Shown here one piece after another: positions 53,393 to 62,022 of a stretch of 64,000 nucleotides of DNA. The translations under genes were made by a program, and so were the position numbers. The DNA is from Nitrospirota bacterium (GTDB lineage Bacteria; Nitrospirota; Leptospirillia; Leptospirillales; Leptospirillaceae): positions 1 through 64,000 of the forward strand of contig JAMCWM010000034.1 of assembly GCA_023481175.1 (NCBI GenBank), read 5' to 3'. The notes under the pieces are model-generated. The model was not told the origin of the DNA. It ran no database searches and was given only the letters and a program-made list of their open reading frames with translations. Within the stretch, counting starts at the first letter, position 1. Every line of letters starts with the position of its first letter.

Positions 53393-55066
53393 GGCAAGGA
53401 GCCGATTCCAGCGTTCCGGCTCAAGGGACCGGTACTGGGAGAAAAGCGTCGGATCCTCGGGAAAGGCCTGCATTCCCCGTTCTAGGATCTCCCGCGAGAG
53501 ACTCTTGTCCGATCTGGCGGCGATGGCGGCCAGAACCCGGTAGAATCCCGGCATGGATCCATAAAATCCGGTAAATTCTTCCAGAAGGGGCCACGGGTCC
53601 AGTCGTGACCTGTCATTGTGGAGGTTCTCGGCGATTCGGTGGAGCAGGGTGACCGGCTCCCGGGAGTATTTCTTCACCTTTTCATACCAGTTGACTGCCA
53701 AACGCCACCGTCCGGCGTCTTCTTCGAACATGGCCAGGGTCCAGAACAGGACTTCGCTCAGAGGGTCGACGGTGACGGCCTGTTCCAGAAGACGGACGGC
53801 CAGGGCCCTGTCCCTTCCCGGAAGATGGGCCTCGGCAAGTCCGGAAATCGCGAGGACCTCGGGTCCGTCGGCCTGTCCCCGGGAAAGAAGCGGGGAAAAG
53901 TGCTCCACCGCCTTCCGGAGGAGGGAGGCGGAGACCTTCTCCCGGGGAAAGAGAATCCGGAAAAAGGCCAGGGTTTCCAGAAAAAGAAGGTCTTCTCCCT
54001 CGGAAAGAAGGAGGGAAAGAAGATCCGGGGCATAATGGGGATCGGGTCGAAGGGTGAATCCGTGCGCCAGCGCTCCGGCGGCCCGCCGGAAATCCTTCTT
54101 CCGGAGGAAGAGTTCGCCCAGCTGGTAGTGGGCGACGGCCTGATCGATCCCTTCCAGGAGGCTCTGGGCCTTTTCGGCGTCTCCCTGGTCCACGGTCGCC
54201 AAGACGAGGAGAAGCCGGGCTTCCGGATTGTCCGGGTCGAGAGCCAGGGCATGGCGGATGAGGGGAAGGGCGGCCAGGGGTTTCCCGGCCATCTTGTGGG
54301 TCTCGGCCATGGCCAGGAGAAGGTCGGGCGTTTCTCCCGTTTCCTCCATGAGGAGCCGGTAGGTATCGAGGGCCCGGCCGGTTTCGTTGATGTTCCTGGC
54401 AATCCGGGCGACATGTCCAAGAAGGCGGATATCCCGGGGGGACTTCCGGGACAGACCTCGAAAAAACTTGAGGGCTTGTCCGGACTTTTCGATCCTCTCA
54501 AGCGATCGCCCATACCAGTCCTGGATGTCGGGGTTGTTCGGATTCCGTTCGATCAGACGGGAGAAGGCCCGGTGCATCTCCCCATAGAGTTCCACAAGCT
54601 CGAGGCGGTCGACGATCGGTCCGAAGGCCAGGATGTTTGCTGTCCGGTCGGGAGCTTCACGGTAGGCCTGGAGAATGTAGGGAAGGGCCCGGTGCCATTG
54701 TCCCGTCAGTCCATAAAGGATTCCCGCCTCCCTCATGAGATCGATATGGTCGGGGAAGTGGCGCAGGCCTTCTTCGAGGACCCAGAGCCCCCTCTCCCGG
54801 TCGCCCATTCGGTCCTTGAGAAGGCCCAGAGAGAGGAAAGGGAGGGGAGACCGTTCTTTTTCCGCCGAGAGGGCCTTCCAGTAGGATTCCTCCGCTTCGG
54901 AAAAATGTCCCATCCCTTCGAGGGCCTGCCCCCTGAGAGATTCGACGAGACAGTCGAGGCCACTCTCCCCAGTCAATTTCGAGAGGATGTCAAGGCTTTC
55001 CTGGTACAGCCCGGCCTGGATCTTTTTTTGGACGTCTCCCAGGGGGACGGGGGAAGGTGCTGTCAT
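53387..55066 (-). CDS. TPR-repeat protein
   Basis: A 559-residue helical-repeat protein with about ten TPR-like units, for example LRGQALEGMGHFSEAEESYW and AHYQLGELFLRKKDFRRAAG. No signal peptide or enzyme domain. ATG 55066 has GGAGG 12 bases upstream; the longer GTG-started frame lacks a ribosome site. Likely a protein-protein scaffold. Partner unknown. Confidence 0.8.
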   Translation of the reverse strand: MTAPSPVPLGDVQKKIQAGLYQESLDILSKLTGESGLDCLVESLRGQALEGMGHFSEAEESYWKALSAEKERSPLPFLSLGLLKDRMGDRERGLWVLEEGLRHFPDHIDLMREAGILYGLTGQWHRALPYILQAYREAPDRTANILAFGPIVDRLELVELYGEMHRAFSRLIERNPNNPDIQDWYGRSLERIEKSGQALKFFRGLSRKSPRDIRLLGHVARIARNINETGRALDTYRLLMEETGETPDLLLAMAETHKMAGKPLAALPLIRHALALDPDNPEARLLLVLATVDQGDAEKAQSLLEGIDQAVAHYQLGELFLRKKDFRRAAGALAHGFTLRPDPHYAPDLLSLLLSEGEDLLFLETLAFFRILFPREKVSASLLRKAVEHFSPLLSRGQADGPEVLAISGLAEAHLPGRDRALAVRLLEQAVTVDPLSEVLFWTLAMFEEDAGRWRLAVNWYEKVKKYSREPVTLLHRIAENLHNDRSRLDPWPLLEEFTGFYGSMPGFYRVLAAIAARSDKSLSREILERGMQAFPEDPTLFSQYRSLEPERWNRLLAL

Positions 55067-55228
55067 CGACGTTTCGGACCTCCGTGATTGACTCCTGCCG
55101 GACCCTGTCGCGGCTGGGCGTTTGTCTCTTTTTTGTAAAGATGGTATCACAGATGGGGTCGCTTGGGGTCCCTTGTGTCCCCGGATTCACGCCCTTTTGG
55201 CCTCTAAACTCCCCGATCCAAGGAGCCC

Positions 55229-56551
55229 GTGGTGGTCCGTCTTCCCGATCCCGGTCCGCAATGGAGATCCGTTCTCGCGCGGGTTCCGGCGCCTTCCGGG
55301 GGCCGGATCTTCGTCGTGGGAGGCTGGGTCCGGGATCTTCTACTCCTGGGACCCTTCGCCCTCGGAGCCGATATCGATCTTGTCACCGATGGGGATCTTG
55401 AATCCTGGGCCCGGGCCACGGCCCACGTCTTTGGTTCCGACGTGCGGATCGAACCCGGCTTCCTTACGGCGCGGACCGATGTGGCGGGAGAAGGAGGGAG
55501 GATCCTCAGGATCGACATGGCCCGTTTCCGCCGGGAGGTGTACGACCTTCCGGGGATGCTTCCCCGGGTGTCCCCCGGAACGATGGAAGAGGATGCCGGA
55601 CGGCGGGACTTTTCGATGAATGCGGTTTTCCTTGAGTGGTCATCGGCCAAGAAAGCCTTTGTCCGCATCGTCGATCCCGCAAATGGACTGGAGGACATCC
55701 GGCAGGGACGGATCCGGCCTCTTCGGGAAGAGACATTCCGGGAAGATCCGACCCGCCTCCTGCGGTGGGCCCGCCTTTCTGTCCGTCTCGGTCTGTCCGA
55801 CGACCTGTCCATGGCCAGAGCCCTTGAGAAAGCCATCGGGACGCCGGATCTCTGGGACAGGGTCGGCGGGGCCAGAGTCTTCCGGGAGTTCGAACGCCTG
55901 TGGCGCGAGCCCGATCCCCTGGGAGTGACGGAGCGTCTGTTTTCCTGCCGGATCATGGAGACGCTGACCGGAATGCCGGCGCTTTCCCGCATACGCCGGT
56001 TCCGTCTCCGGCGATGGCTGGGCTTTCGGGCTCTTCTGGAGGAGCTCGACCCGAAGGTGGCAGGGCCGGAGTCCCTGGATCGGGAGATGTTCTTTCTGGC
56101 CCTTCTCTTCGGACTCCCGCGGGGACGCTTCAGAAAGGCGGCGGAAAGGCTCGGGCTGGGGGAGCGTCTCCGGGGACGGCTTGAGCGGGCGATCTATGAT
56201 CCTTCTGGGTGGCCTTTCAGGAGGTTCACCATCGGTCTTGAAGAGGAAACAGGTCGCGATTACGGAAGAATGATGACCTTCGCCGACAGGCTCGACATGA
56301 CTCGGGTGCTTCTCCTTGTCTTGACGGGACGGGAGTCTGACAAGGAATTCTGGAGGCAGTATGTGGCCCGGGAGCGGTGGGCTCCCCCGCTCATCGGGGG
56401 CGAGACTCTCCTCGAGTACCCCACAATTCCCCCTTCGATGCGGGGCGCGGTCCTGGCCGAAATGAGGGACCTTCAGCGCACCGGTCTCCTGACAGACGCA
56501 GGTTCGGCGCTCCGGTGGCTTGAGCGGAAGATCAGCGAAGAATTTCCTTGA
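55229..56551 (+). CDS. tRNA nucleotidyltransferase / poly(A) polymerase family protein
   Basis: A class II nucleotidyltransferase of 440 residues. IFVVGGWVRDLLLL is the GG-x(n)-R-D start of the pol-beta head. ADIDLVTDG holds the catalytic D-x-D, RRDFSMNAVF is the neck motif, and REDPTRLLRWARLSVRLG is the nucleotide-binding helix region. The C-terminal half is divergent and has no HD motif. CCA addition is the best guess; poly(A) polymerase cannot be excluded. All tRNA genes seen here encode CCA, so repair would be its job. GTG start after AAGGAG. Ends 20 bases inside the convergent thioredoxin-like gene. Confidence 0.82.
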   Translation: MVVRLPDPGPQWRSVLARVPAPSGGRIFVVGGWVRDLLLLGPFALGADIDLVTDGDLESWARATAHVFGSDVRIEPGFLTARTDVAGEGGRILRIDMARFRREVYDLPGMLPRVSPGTMEEDAGRRDFSMNAVFLEWSSAKKAFVRIVDPANGLEDIRQGRIRPLREETFREDPTRLLRWARLSVRLGLSDDLSMARALEKAIGTPDLWDRVGGARVFREFERLWREPDPLGVTERLFSCRIMETLTGMPALSRIRRFRLRRWLGFRALLEELDPKVAGPESLDREMFFLALLFGLPRGRFRKAAERLGLGERLRGRLERAIYDPSGWPFRRFTIGLEEETGRDYGRMMTFADRLDMTRVLLLVLTGRESDKEFWRQYVARERWAPPLIGGETLLEYPTIPPSMRGAVLAEMRDLQRTGLLTDAGSALRWLERKISEEFP

Positions 56552-57053
56552 TCATCCGGTTGAGAGAATAGTAGTTGGCATCTCCGGGAATGACGTTCCT
56601 GATGACGCCCGTCTGGTCGATGACGGCAACCCAGGGTTCCCCGTGGACCCGCCATTCCCGGACCGTTTGCTGCTCCGAATCTTCGTAGTCGTCGATATGG
56701 ATGAAGGCCATGTCCTGATGGTATGTCCCCTGGAGCCCTTGGACAACGCGGTCTTCATGGACGCAGGGGGTGCAATGGATGGGGGCTCCGAAGAAGACCA
56801 GAATGGGGCGGTGGTGATAGATCGCATGGGAAAAGCTTTCGCGGTGAAGATGGTCGGGGACATTCATCGTGCAGATGTCTCCAAAACGCTCACCTACCTC
56901 GAGGACAGGATTGTGGCTGATGGGAGCGCGGCTTCCTTCTTTCGGAAAGGACAGAAACCAGTCGCACGAGGACAGAGACAAAAGCGAAACCGCGGCAACG
57001 GATCCGGCGATAACGGAAAAAAATCTCCGAAGGTTTTTGGGTGCGTGGATCAT
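56532..57053 (-). CDS. Thioredoxin-like lipoprotein
   Basis: A 173-residue protein: signal with lipobox (VSLLSLSSCDW), then a thioredoxin fold. The active-site segment is VFFGAPIHCTPCVHEDRVV, with C-T-P-C flanked by His and the proline shifted from WCGPC. The cis-Pro equivalent is HGEPWVAVID. ATG 57053 has GGGGAGG five bases upstream. It is probably a periplasmic disulfide reductant tethered to a membrane, perhaps for cytochrome c maturation. Confidence 0.8.
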   Translation of the reverse strand: MIHAPKNLRRFFSVIAGSVAAVSLLSLSSCDWFLSFPKEGSRAPISHNPVLEVGERFGDICTMNVPDHLHRESFSHAIYHHRPILVFFGAPIHCTPCVHEDRVVQGLQGTYHQDMAFIHIDDYEDSEQQTVREWRVHGEPWVAVIDQTGVIRNVIPGDANYYSLNRMIKEILR

Positions 57054-57214
57054 CGAACCTCCCCTTTCTCTGATCTTGAGTCGAGACTCTTTCTTCAATG
57101 ATAATTCATCGGCGGGCTATTGTCATGCCCGCCCGGTTTATGTAATCTCAAGATCTTTGTCCTATTTGGGGAACCTGTTGTCCACCCTTTCCGCTTTTTT
57201 CGAGGATCCGACGA

Positions 57215-60200
57215 TTGTCCGACCGGCGTGAAACCCTGGCCCTGACAAACCATGCCCTCAAGCATCGCGCCCTCGTCCTGGCCCTGCTCGTCGGCCTTTG
57301 CCTGGTCGGGGTCTCCTCCTATCTTCAACTGGGTGTCGACCTTTTTCCCCGGGTGAGATTCCCCCTGGTCAGCGTGACCATTCAGGATCCGGGAGAGGCT
57401 CCGTCCGGAATCACCGAAAAAATCGTCCTGCCCGTGGAAAAGGCCCTTTCCGCCCTCCCCGGAGTCAAGCATATCCACTCCACTGTCGTCCCAGGAGCCG
57501 CGGTCGTGACCGCCGTCTTTTCCGACGAGAGTCTCGGTGGGAATCCGGAAAGGAAAGTCAGGGAGGCCATCGACGGTCTTTCGGACCACCTTCCCTCCGG
57601 TCTTCCCCCTCCCGTCATATCCCGGGAAAACCCCACCCGCCTTCCCCTCCTCTGGATCATGATTCCCCTCGACGGGAAGACGGGGATGCCCTCCGACATC
57701 GGCCGGATCTGGCCTTTTGTCATGAATCGCCTGGTTCCGGGAATCGAAAGGACGAAGGGCGTACGAAAGGTGACGGTGCTCTCGCCCCCCAAGACGGTCG
57801 TCCGCATCTATCTCTCCGCGGCCTCGATGGCGTCGACCGGGCTTTCCTCCGAAGCCCTCGCCCTTCAGCTCAGAGAGCATTCCCGCGAATATCCGGCGGG
57901 AACGCTCGCGACAGGGGGACGGTCCCTTGATATCGATGTCAGGGGGATTCCCCTGACCCTTGCCGGCCTGCCTTCGTTTCCCGTGATGCGCCCCTCCGGG
58001 CCTCCGGTTCCCCTGGGATCCCTGGCCAGGATTTCCGAAGGCGCGGCCGGGACCGACACGATCTTCCGGTTCGAGGGAAGGCCCGCTATCGCCCTCAAGG
58101 TCTATGCCTCCCCCGGGGCCAATCTCGTCCGGGTCTCACGAAGGATCCACGCCCTCCTTTTCGATGTCCGGACCGGATCTCCCGGATTTTCCCCGGTTCC
58201 TCCCGGTTTTCGTCCGGCCATCCGGATGGACCGTTCGGTTCCCGTGGCCCAAAACAACAGGGAACTTCTGGAAACCCTTGTTCTGGGCGCCGTTCTGGCC
58301 GTTCTGGTCATTCTGGTCTTTCTCGGGCGCCTCAGGGAAACGGCCGTCGCGGCCCTCGCCATTCCCGCATCGGTTCTCGTGACCTTTCCGCTCCTCCAGC
58401 TGTTCCATTTCACACTCAACAACCTGACGATGCTCGGTCTCTCGCTCGTGGTCGGCATCCTGATCGACGATGCCATCGTCGTTCTCGAAAACATCCACCG
58501 TCACCGGTCGATGGGGGAGTCCCCTGTCGACGCCGCCCGATTCGGGGTGGGGGAAATAGGGCGAGCCGTGCTGGCCACCACATTTTCCATCGTGGCGGTT
58601 TTTGCTCCCATGGCCATGATGCACGGTGTCCTGGGCGAGTTCTTCACCGAGTTCGGCTGGACCGTGACCTTTGCCGTTCTGGCCTCCCTGGTCATATCCC
58701 TGACGGTCACCCCGTCCCTGACCCTTCATGAAGAGGAAAAGGAAAGGGAGGCGAATGCCTCCTCTCTTTTTCATCGGGCTTCCCTGGTGGGGCAATGGCT
58801 GGCTGACCGTTACGGATCCTTTCTCGCCAGGGCGATGGCCCATCCGGCCCTGGTGGTCCTGTCGTGCCTGATTCTTCTGGGCGGATCCCTGGTCCTGGGA
58901 ACCCGTCTCGGCTGGAATCTGATTCCCGACGAGGATCAGGGGGCCTATACGGTCCATATCCGCATGGAAGGATCTCCGAGTCTCTCCCGCACGGACGAGA
59001 TTGTCAGCGAAATTTCGGCAAGGGTCCGGGCTCTGCCGGGCGTCTCCTCCGTTTTCCAGCAGGCGGGAGGGAAGAAAACCGCCTCCCCGTCTGAGGGATT
59101 TCTTTATGTCAACCTCGTGCGTCGATCCCTCCGCCACGAACCCGATACGGAATACATGGAAAAGACCCGGAAAATCCTTGGAGATTTTTCCGGCCTCCGG
59201 GGATCGGTCGATGCGATCAGCCCGCTGGGGGGGACCGGGGCCAGCGCCCCCTTCCAGTGCTTTCTGCTGGGGGACGATCCTGTCGTCCTCAAGGCCCTCT
59301 CGGAGAGCCTCAGGAACTACCTTCAGAAAATGCCGGGGCTACGGGACGTCAACACCTCCAGTGCGGGCTTTCTCACTGTCGTGGCCATAGAGCCCAGGCC
59401 GACCAATCCTCCCCAGTGGGGAATCACGACCGGTCGTCTGGCCCAATGGATTTCCCAGACCACGACAACCCTTCCGGCGGGTTCGGTCAGGACGCCCGAC
59501 GGGATGCGGGACATGGAGGTATCGATGGATCCGTCCGAGGCCGCTTCGGTGTCCGCAATTTCGAGGCTGCCCTTTCCCGTGGGGGCGGGGCGGATGCGTC
59601 CCCTCTCAGAGGTGGCGAGGGTGGTCGAGGAGAGGACGGAGCAACGGGAGAGCCGGGACGATCGCATGTCCTCGGTCTCGATCTCTGCCAATATCTACGG
59701 AGGGGGCTCCCTGGGGGAGACCATGCAGAAGGTGGACGAATGGGCCAGGACCAACCTCAAGCCTCCCTACCATCTCCGATATGCCGGAAATTCCGATGTC
59801 CTGAATGACGCCAGGTCCCAGATCATCATGGCGATCATTGTCGCGTCCGTCGTGGTCTTCGGATTGCTCTCGTTCCAGTTCCGCAGTCTGCTCCTGCCCT
59901 TCGTGATCATGCTTTCGATGCCCTTCAGCCTGGTCGGATCCATTCTTGCTCTCTGGATTTCGGGAATTTCTGTCAATATGATGGGGGCGATAGGGCTGAT
60001 CATTCTCTTCGGGCTGGTGACAAAGAATGCTATCCTGCTGGTAGACTATGCCAATACGCTGGGACGGAGAGGCCGGTCGGTCCGGCAGTCTGCTTTGGAA
60101 TCCGCCCGTATCCGTCTCCGCCCCGTGGCCATGACCACCCTCGCCATGGTTTTTGGAATGGCTCCCATGGCGGTCGGATGGGGCGCCGGGGGGGAAATCC

Positions 60201-60328
60201 GGCAGTCAATGGCCGTTGTTGTCATCGGAGGCCTCTTGTCTTCCATGTTTTTTACTCTGGTCCTCGTCCCTGTCGTTTATGAACGGGTTGTGTCGTGGAG
60301 GCAAGCGAAAGGCCAGGGAACCAATTGA
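57215..60328 (+). CDS. RND-family efflux pump inner-membrane protein (AcrB-like)
   Basis: A 1037-residue proton-driven pump. Twelve membrane helices are arranged as 1+5 and 1+5 around two large periplasmic loops. The proton-relay pair D418/D419 is in VGILIDDAIVVLENIHRH. The C-terminal half holds RIRLRPVAMTTLAMVFGMAP and NAILLVDYANTLGRRGRSVR. It resembles the hydrophobe/amphiphile branch more than the heavy-metal branch. The start is TTG with GAGGAT eight bases upstream. No membrane-fusion protein or outer-membrane channel gene is adjacent, so its partners must be elsewhere. Confidence 0.93.
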   Translation: MSDRRETLALTNHALKHRALVLALLVGLCLVGVSSYLQLGVDLFPRVRFPLVSVTIQDPGEAPSGITEKIVLPVEKALSALPGVKHIHSTVVPGAAVVTAVFSDESLGGNPERKVREAIDGLSDHLPSGLPPPVISRENPTRLPLLWIMIPLDGKTGMPSDIGRIWPFVMNRLVPGIERTKGVRKVTVLSPPKTVVRIYLSAASMASTGLSSEALALQLREHSREYPAGTLATGGRSLDIDVRGIPLTLAGLPSFPVMRPSGPPVPLGSLARISEGAAGTDTIFRFEGRPAIALKVYASPGANLVRVSRRIHALLFDVRTGSPGFSPVPPGFRPAIRMDRSVPVAQNNRELLETLVLGAVLAVLVILVFLGRLRETAVAALAIPASVLVTFPLLQLFHFTLNNLTMLGLSLVVGILIDDAIVVLENIHRHRSMGESPVDAARFGVGEIGRAVLATTFSIVAVFAPMAMMHGVLGEFFTEFGWTVTFAVLASLVISLTVTPSLTLHEEEKEREANASSLFHRASLVGQWLADRYGSFLARAMAHPALVVLSCLILLGGSLVLGTRLGWNLIPDEDQGAYTVHIRMEGSPSLSRTDEIVSEISARVRALPGVSSVFQQAGGKKTASPSEGFLYVNLVRRSLRHEPDTEYMEKTRKILGDFSGLRGSVDAISPLGGTGASAPFQCFLLGDDPVVLKALSESLRNYLQKMPGLRDVNTSSAGFLTVVAIEPRPTNPPQWGITTGRLAQWISQTTTTLPAGSVRTPDGMRDMEVSMDPSEAASVSAISRLPFPVGAGRMRPLSEVARVVEERTEQRESRDDRMSSVSISANIYGGGSLGETMQKVDEWARTNLKPPYHLRYAGNSDVLNDARSQIIMAIIVASVVVFGLLSFQFRSLLLPFVIMLSMPFSLVGSILALWISGISVNMMGAIGLIILFGLVTKNAILLVDYANTLGRRGRSVRQSALESARIRLRPVAMTTLAMVFGMAPMAVGWGAGGEIRQSMAVVVIGGLLSSMFFTLVLVPVVYERVVSWRQAKGQGTN

Positions 60329-60354
60329 GACCATCTGCAAGAAGGAGGCACCGC

Positions 60355-60975
60355 ATGGGGTTCATGAGATCTTACAGGAAAACCGGTCTTTCCGCAGTCA
60401 CTGCGGGCATGGTACTGCTGGCCGGATGCTCCTTTAGCCATCCGCATCCGACATTGCATTCAGCGGGTCTCACTCCCGATGCGAGTCCCAACGGAATCAT
60501 CGTCCGGGCCATCAACCCCTTCTACAACAAGAAGGCCCTTCCCTACGAGTTGCCCTACACGATCGTCCTCGATTCAGATCATCCTTATATCATTCATTGT
60601 GAACATAACCGGGTGGTCAAGGTTCCCTCCCGCTACCGGAAGGTTGTCGTCCGTTTCATCGGCCGGGAAAACGGGTACGTCCAGTCTGTCGAGGTCAAGG
60701 GGACCGACTGGAACAACCGCATCGACAGAAGGTTTTATTTTCACCCCGACCTGGACCGCTTTCTCAGGACCGTCTCTCCCGTTGCGGTCAATTCGCAAAA
60801 AGGAATCGGGATCGGAAACTACATCAATGGATGTACCGACCCCCTTCTGATCCTGTCGGTCGCTCCCGGAAACCCGAAGGTGGTGAATGAATTTACCTTC
60901 ATGGGAGATTTCATCCAGAAGGTTCTCGACCCCCAGAGCCCGCTCAAGGTCTTTTCGTTCCTGCTTGTTGACTAG
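60355..60975 (+). CDS. Putative lipoprotein, unknown
   Basis: A 206-residue protein with signal and lipobox (TAGMVLLAGCSFSHP). AAGGAGGCACCGC precedes ATG 60355. The mature part has beta-rich stretches (YTIVLDSDHPYIIHCEHNRV, KVVVRFIGRENGYVQSVEVK) and an aromatic segment. No family recognised. It follows the RND gene by 26 bases and could be co-transcribed with it. Confidence 0.7.
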   Translation: MGFMRSYRKTGLSAVTAGMVLLAGCSFSHPHPTLHSAGLTPDASPNGIIVRAINPFYNKKALPYELPYTIVLDSDHPYIIHCEHNRVVKVPSRYRKVVVRFIGRENGYVQSVEVKGTDWNNRIDRRFYFHPDLDRFLRTVSPVAVNSQKGIGIGNYINGCTDPLLILSVAPGNPKVVNEFTFMGDFIQKVLDPQSPLKVFSFLLVD

Positions 60976-61014
60976 GGGACTTTGACCACCGGGCCTGAAT
61001 AGCCGAAAGGACGA

Positions 61015-61470
61015 TTGACCTTGTACAGCAAAGAGGAAATGCGAAAGACGATCGAACGCCATGGGATTCGTCTCACCCCCCAGCGGACAGCCATCGTGGA
61101 CGCGCTGTCAGGTTTTCCGGGGATCTTTTCGGTAGGGGATCTCCAGCGGCATCTGGCGAAGTCCAATCCCGACCTCGGAAGGGCGACGCTATTCCGGGCG
61201 ATCGACCTGTTCGTCCGTCTCGGTGTTCTGGAAAAGGTCCACAGGGAGGCCGGAGAGGACGGATATACAGTCGGGGTGACCGGCCACCATCACCACTTGA
61301 TCTGCCGTATCTGCGGAGATATCCGGCATATCGATTTCTGTCCGATCCAGAAGGATATCGACGATCTTGTTCTTCAGGAAGGGTTTTCCGATTCTGTCCA
61401 TCGGTTCGAAATCGAGGGAGTGTGTGCGATCTGCAGGGAAAAATCCCTTAGAAAGAAGAAAAAAGCTTAG
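61015..61470 (+). CDS. Fur-family metal-responsive regulator
   Basis: A 151-residue repressor with a winged helix (GIRLTPQRTAIVDALSGFPG; recognition helix GRATLFRAIDLFVRLGVLEK) and a metal/dimer domain with GHHHHLICRICGDIRH and CAICREK. The two C-x2-C pairs would hold the structural zinc; the histidine-rich segment would form the sensory site. Fur, Zur and PerR cannot be told apart here. The TTG start has GAAAGGACGA directly upstream. Confidence 0.88.
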   Translation: MTLYSKEEMRKTIERHGIRLTPQRTAIVDALSGFPGIFSVGDLQRHLAKSNPDLGRATLFRAIDLFVRLGVLEKVHREAGEDGYTVGVTGHHHHLICRICGDIRHIDFCPIQKDIDDLVLQEGFSDSVHRFEIEGVCAICREKSLRKKKKA

Positions 61471-61473
61471 GAG

Positions 61474-61593
61474 TCAGGGGCCCAGGGGCTGGAAAACAGG
61501 CAATTCCCGGGAGGCAAGATAGAGTCCCAGGATGAGAAGGGCGATCAGGCCGACAATCAGAAGTACAGGTTTTTTTCTGGAGGGAGAATGCAT
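61474..61593 (-). CDS. Possible 39-residue membrane peptide
   Basis: The minus strand encodes MHSPSRKKPVLLIVGLIALL then ILGLYLASRELPVFQPLGP: a basic start, one perfect hydrophobic helix, and a proline-rich end. Codon third positions are mostly G or C. Its ATG shares the palindrome CATG with the ATG of the divergent lipoprotein gene. No good ribosome site is visible, so it may be a chance frame. Confidence 0.35.
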   Translation of the reverse strand: MHSPSRKKPVLLIVGLIALLILGLYLASRELPVFQPLGP

Positions 61594-62008
61594 GTCCACG
61601 AAAGTCATTCTAGGAGGGGGAGGGAACTCTGTCAAGAGAATGATCGGAGTCTTGCTTTTGGGCGCGGGAGCCTTGTTCTCCGGAGGGTGTGCGGAGGGAG
61701 GGGCCGCCGGCGACACAGTCTCGCTCTCCGTTACGGGAGACCAGCCCCCTCCGATCCGGTTCGAGGGGCAATCGACTCCGGTGCTTCTCCCTCGCACCAA
61801 CCTCTACATTTTTCTGACCTCAAGCCGGCCGCTCTATTTCCGAAACGGTAAATACTACCAATACTACCGGGACAACTGGTATCGCTCGGAAGATCTCAAG
61901 GGGCCCTGGGAGCGGATCGACCCGGAGGAAATCCCCGATCTTCTGCAAAATCTTCCGCCTGACTACTATTACAACAATTTTCCGTACAAGTTGCGCAAAG
62001 ACCACTGA
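61592..62008 (+). CDS. Putative lipoprotein with aromatic C-terminal motif
   Basis: A 138-residue protein: signal and lipobox (GVLLLGAGALFSGGC), a low-complexity spacer, then SSRPLYFRNGKYYQYYRDNW and YRSEDLKGPWERIDPEEIPD, ending YYYNNFPYK. Y/W-rich modules of the form LYYxNGxYYxxxxxxWY...GPW occur in several small envelope proteins of unknown function. GGAGGGAGAATGC precedes ATG 61592. Confidence 0.7.
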   Translation: MSTKVILGGGGNSVKRMIGVLLLGAGALFSGGCAEGGAAGDTVSLSVTGDQPPPIRFEGQSTPVLLPRTNLYIFLTSSRPLYFRNGKYYQYYRDNWYRSEDLKGPWERIDPEEIPDLLQNLPPDYYYNNFPYKLRKDH

Positions 62009-62022
62009 ATAGGCCCCGGTGT

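Noticed and set aside
53618-55087. A 489-codon plus-strand frame opposite the TPR gene
   Set aside because: Composition of an antisense shadow; the minus frame has TPR repeats.
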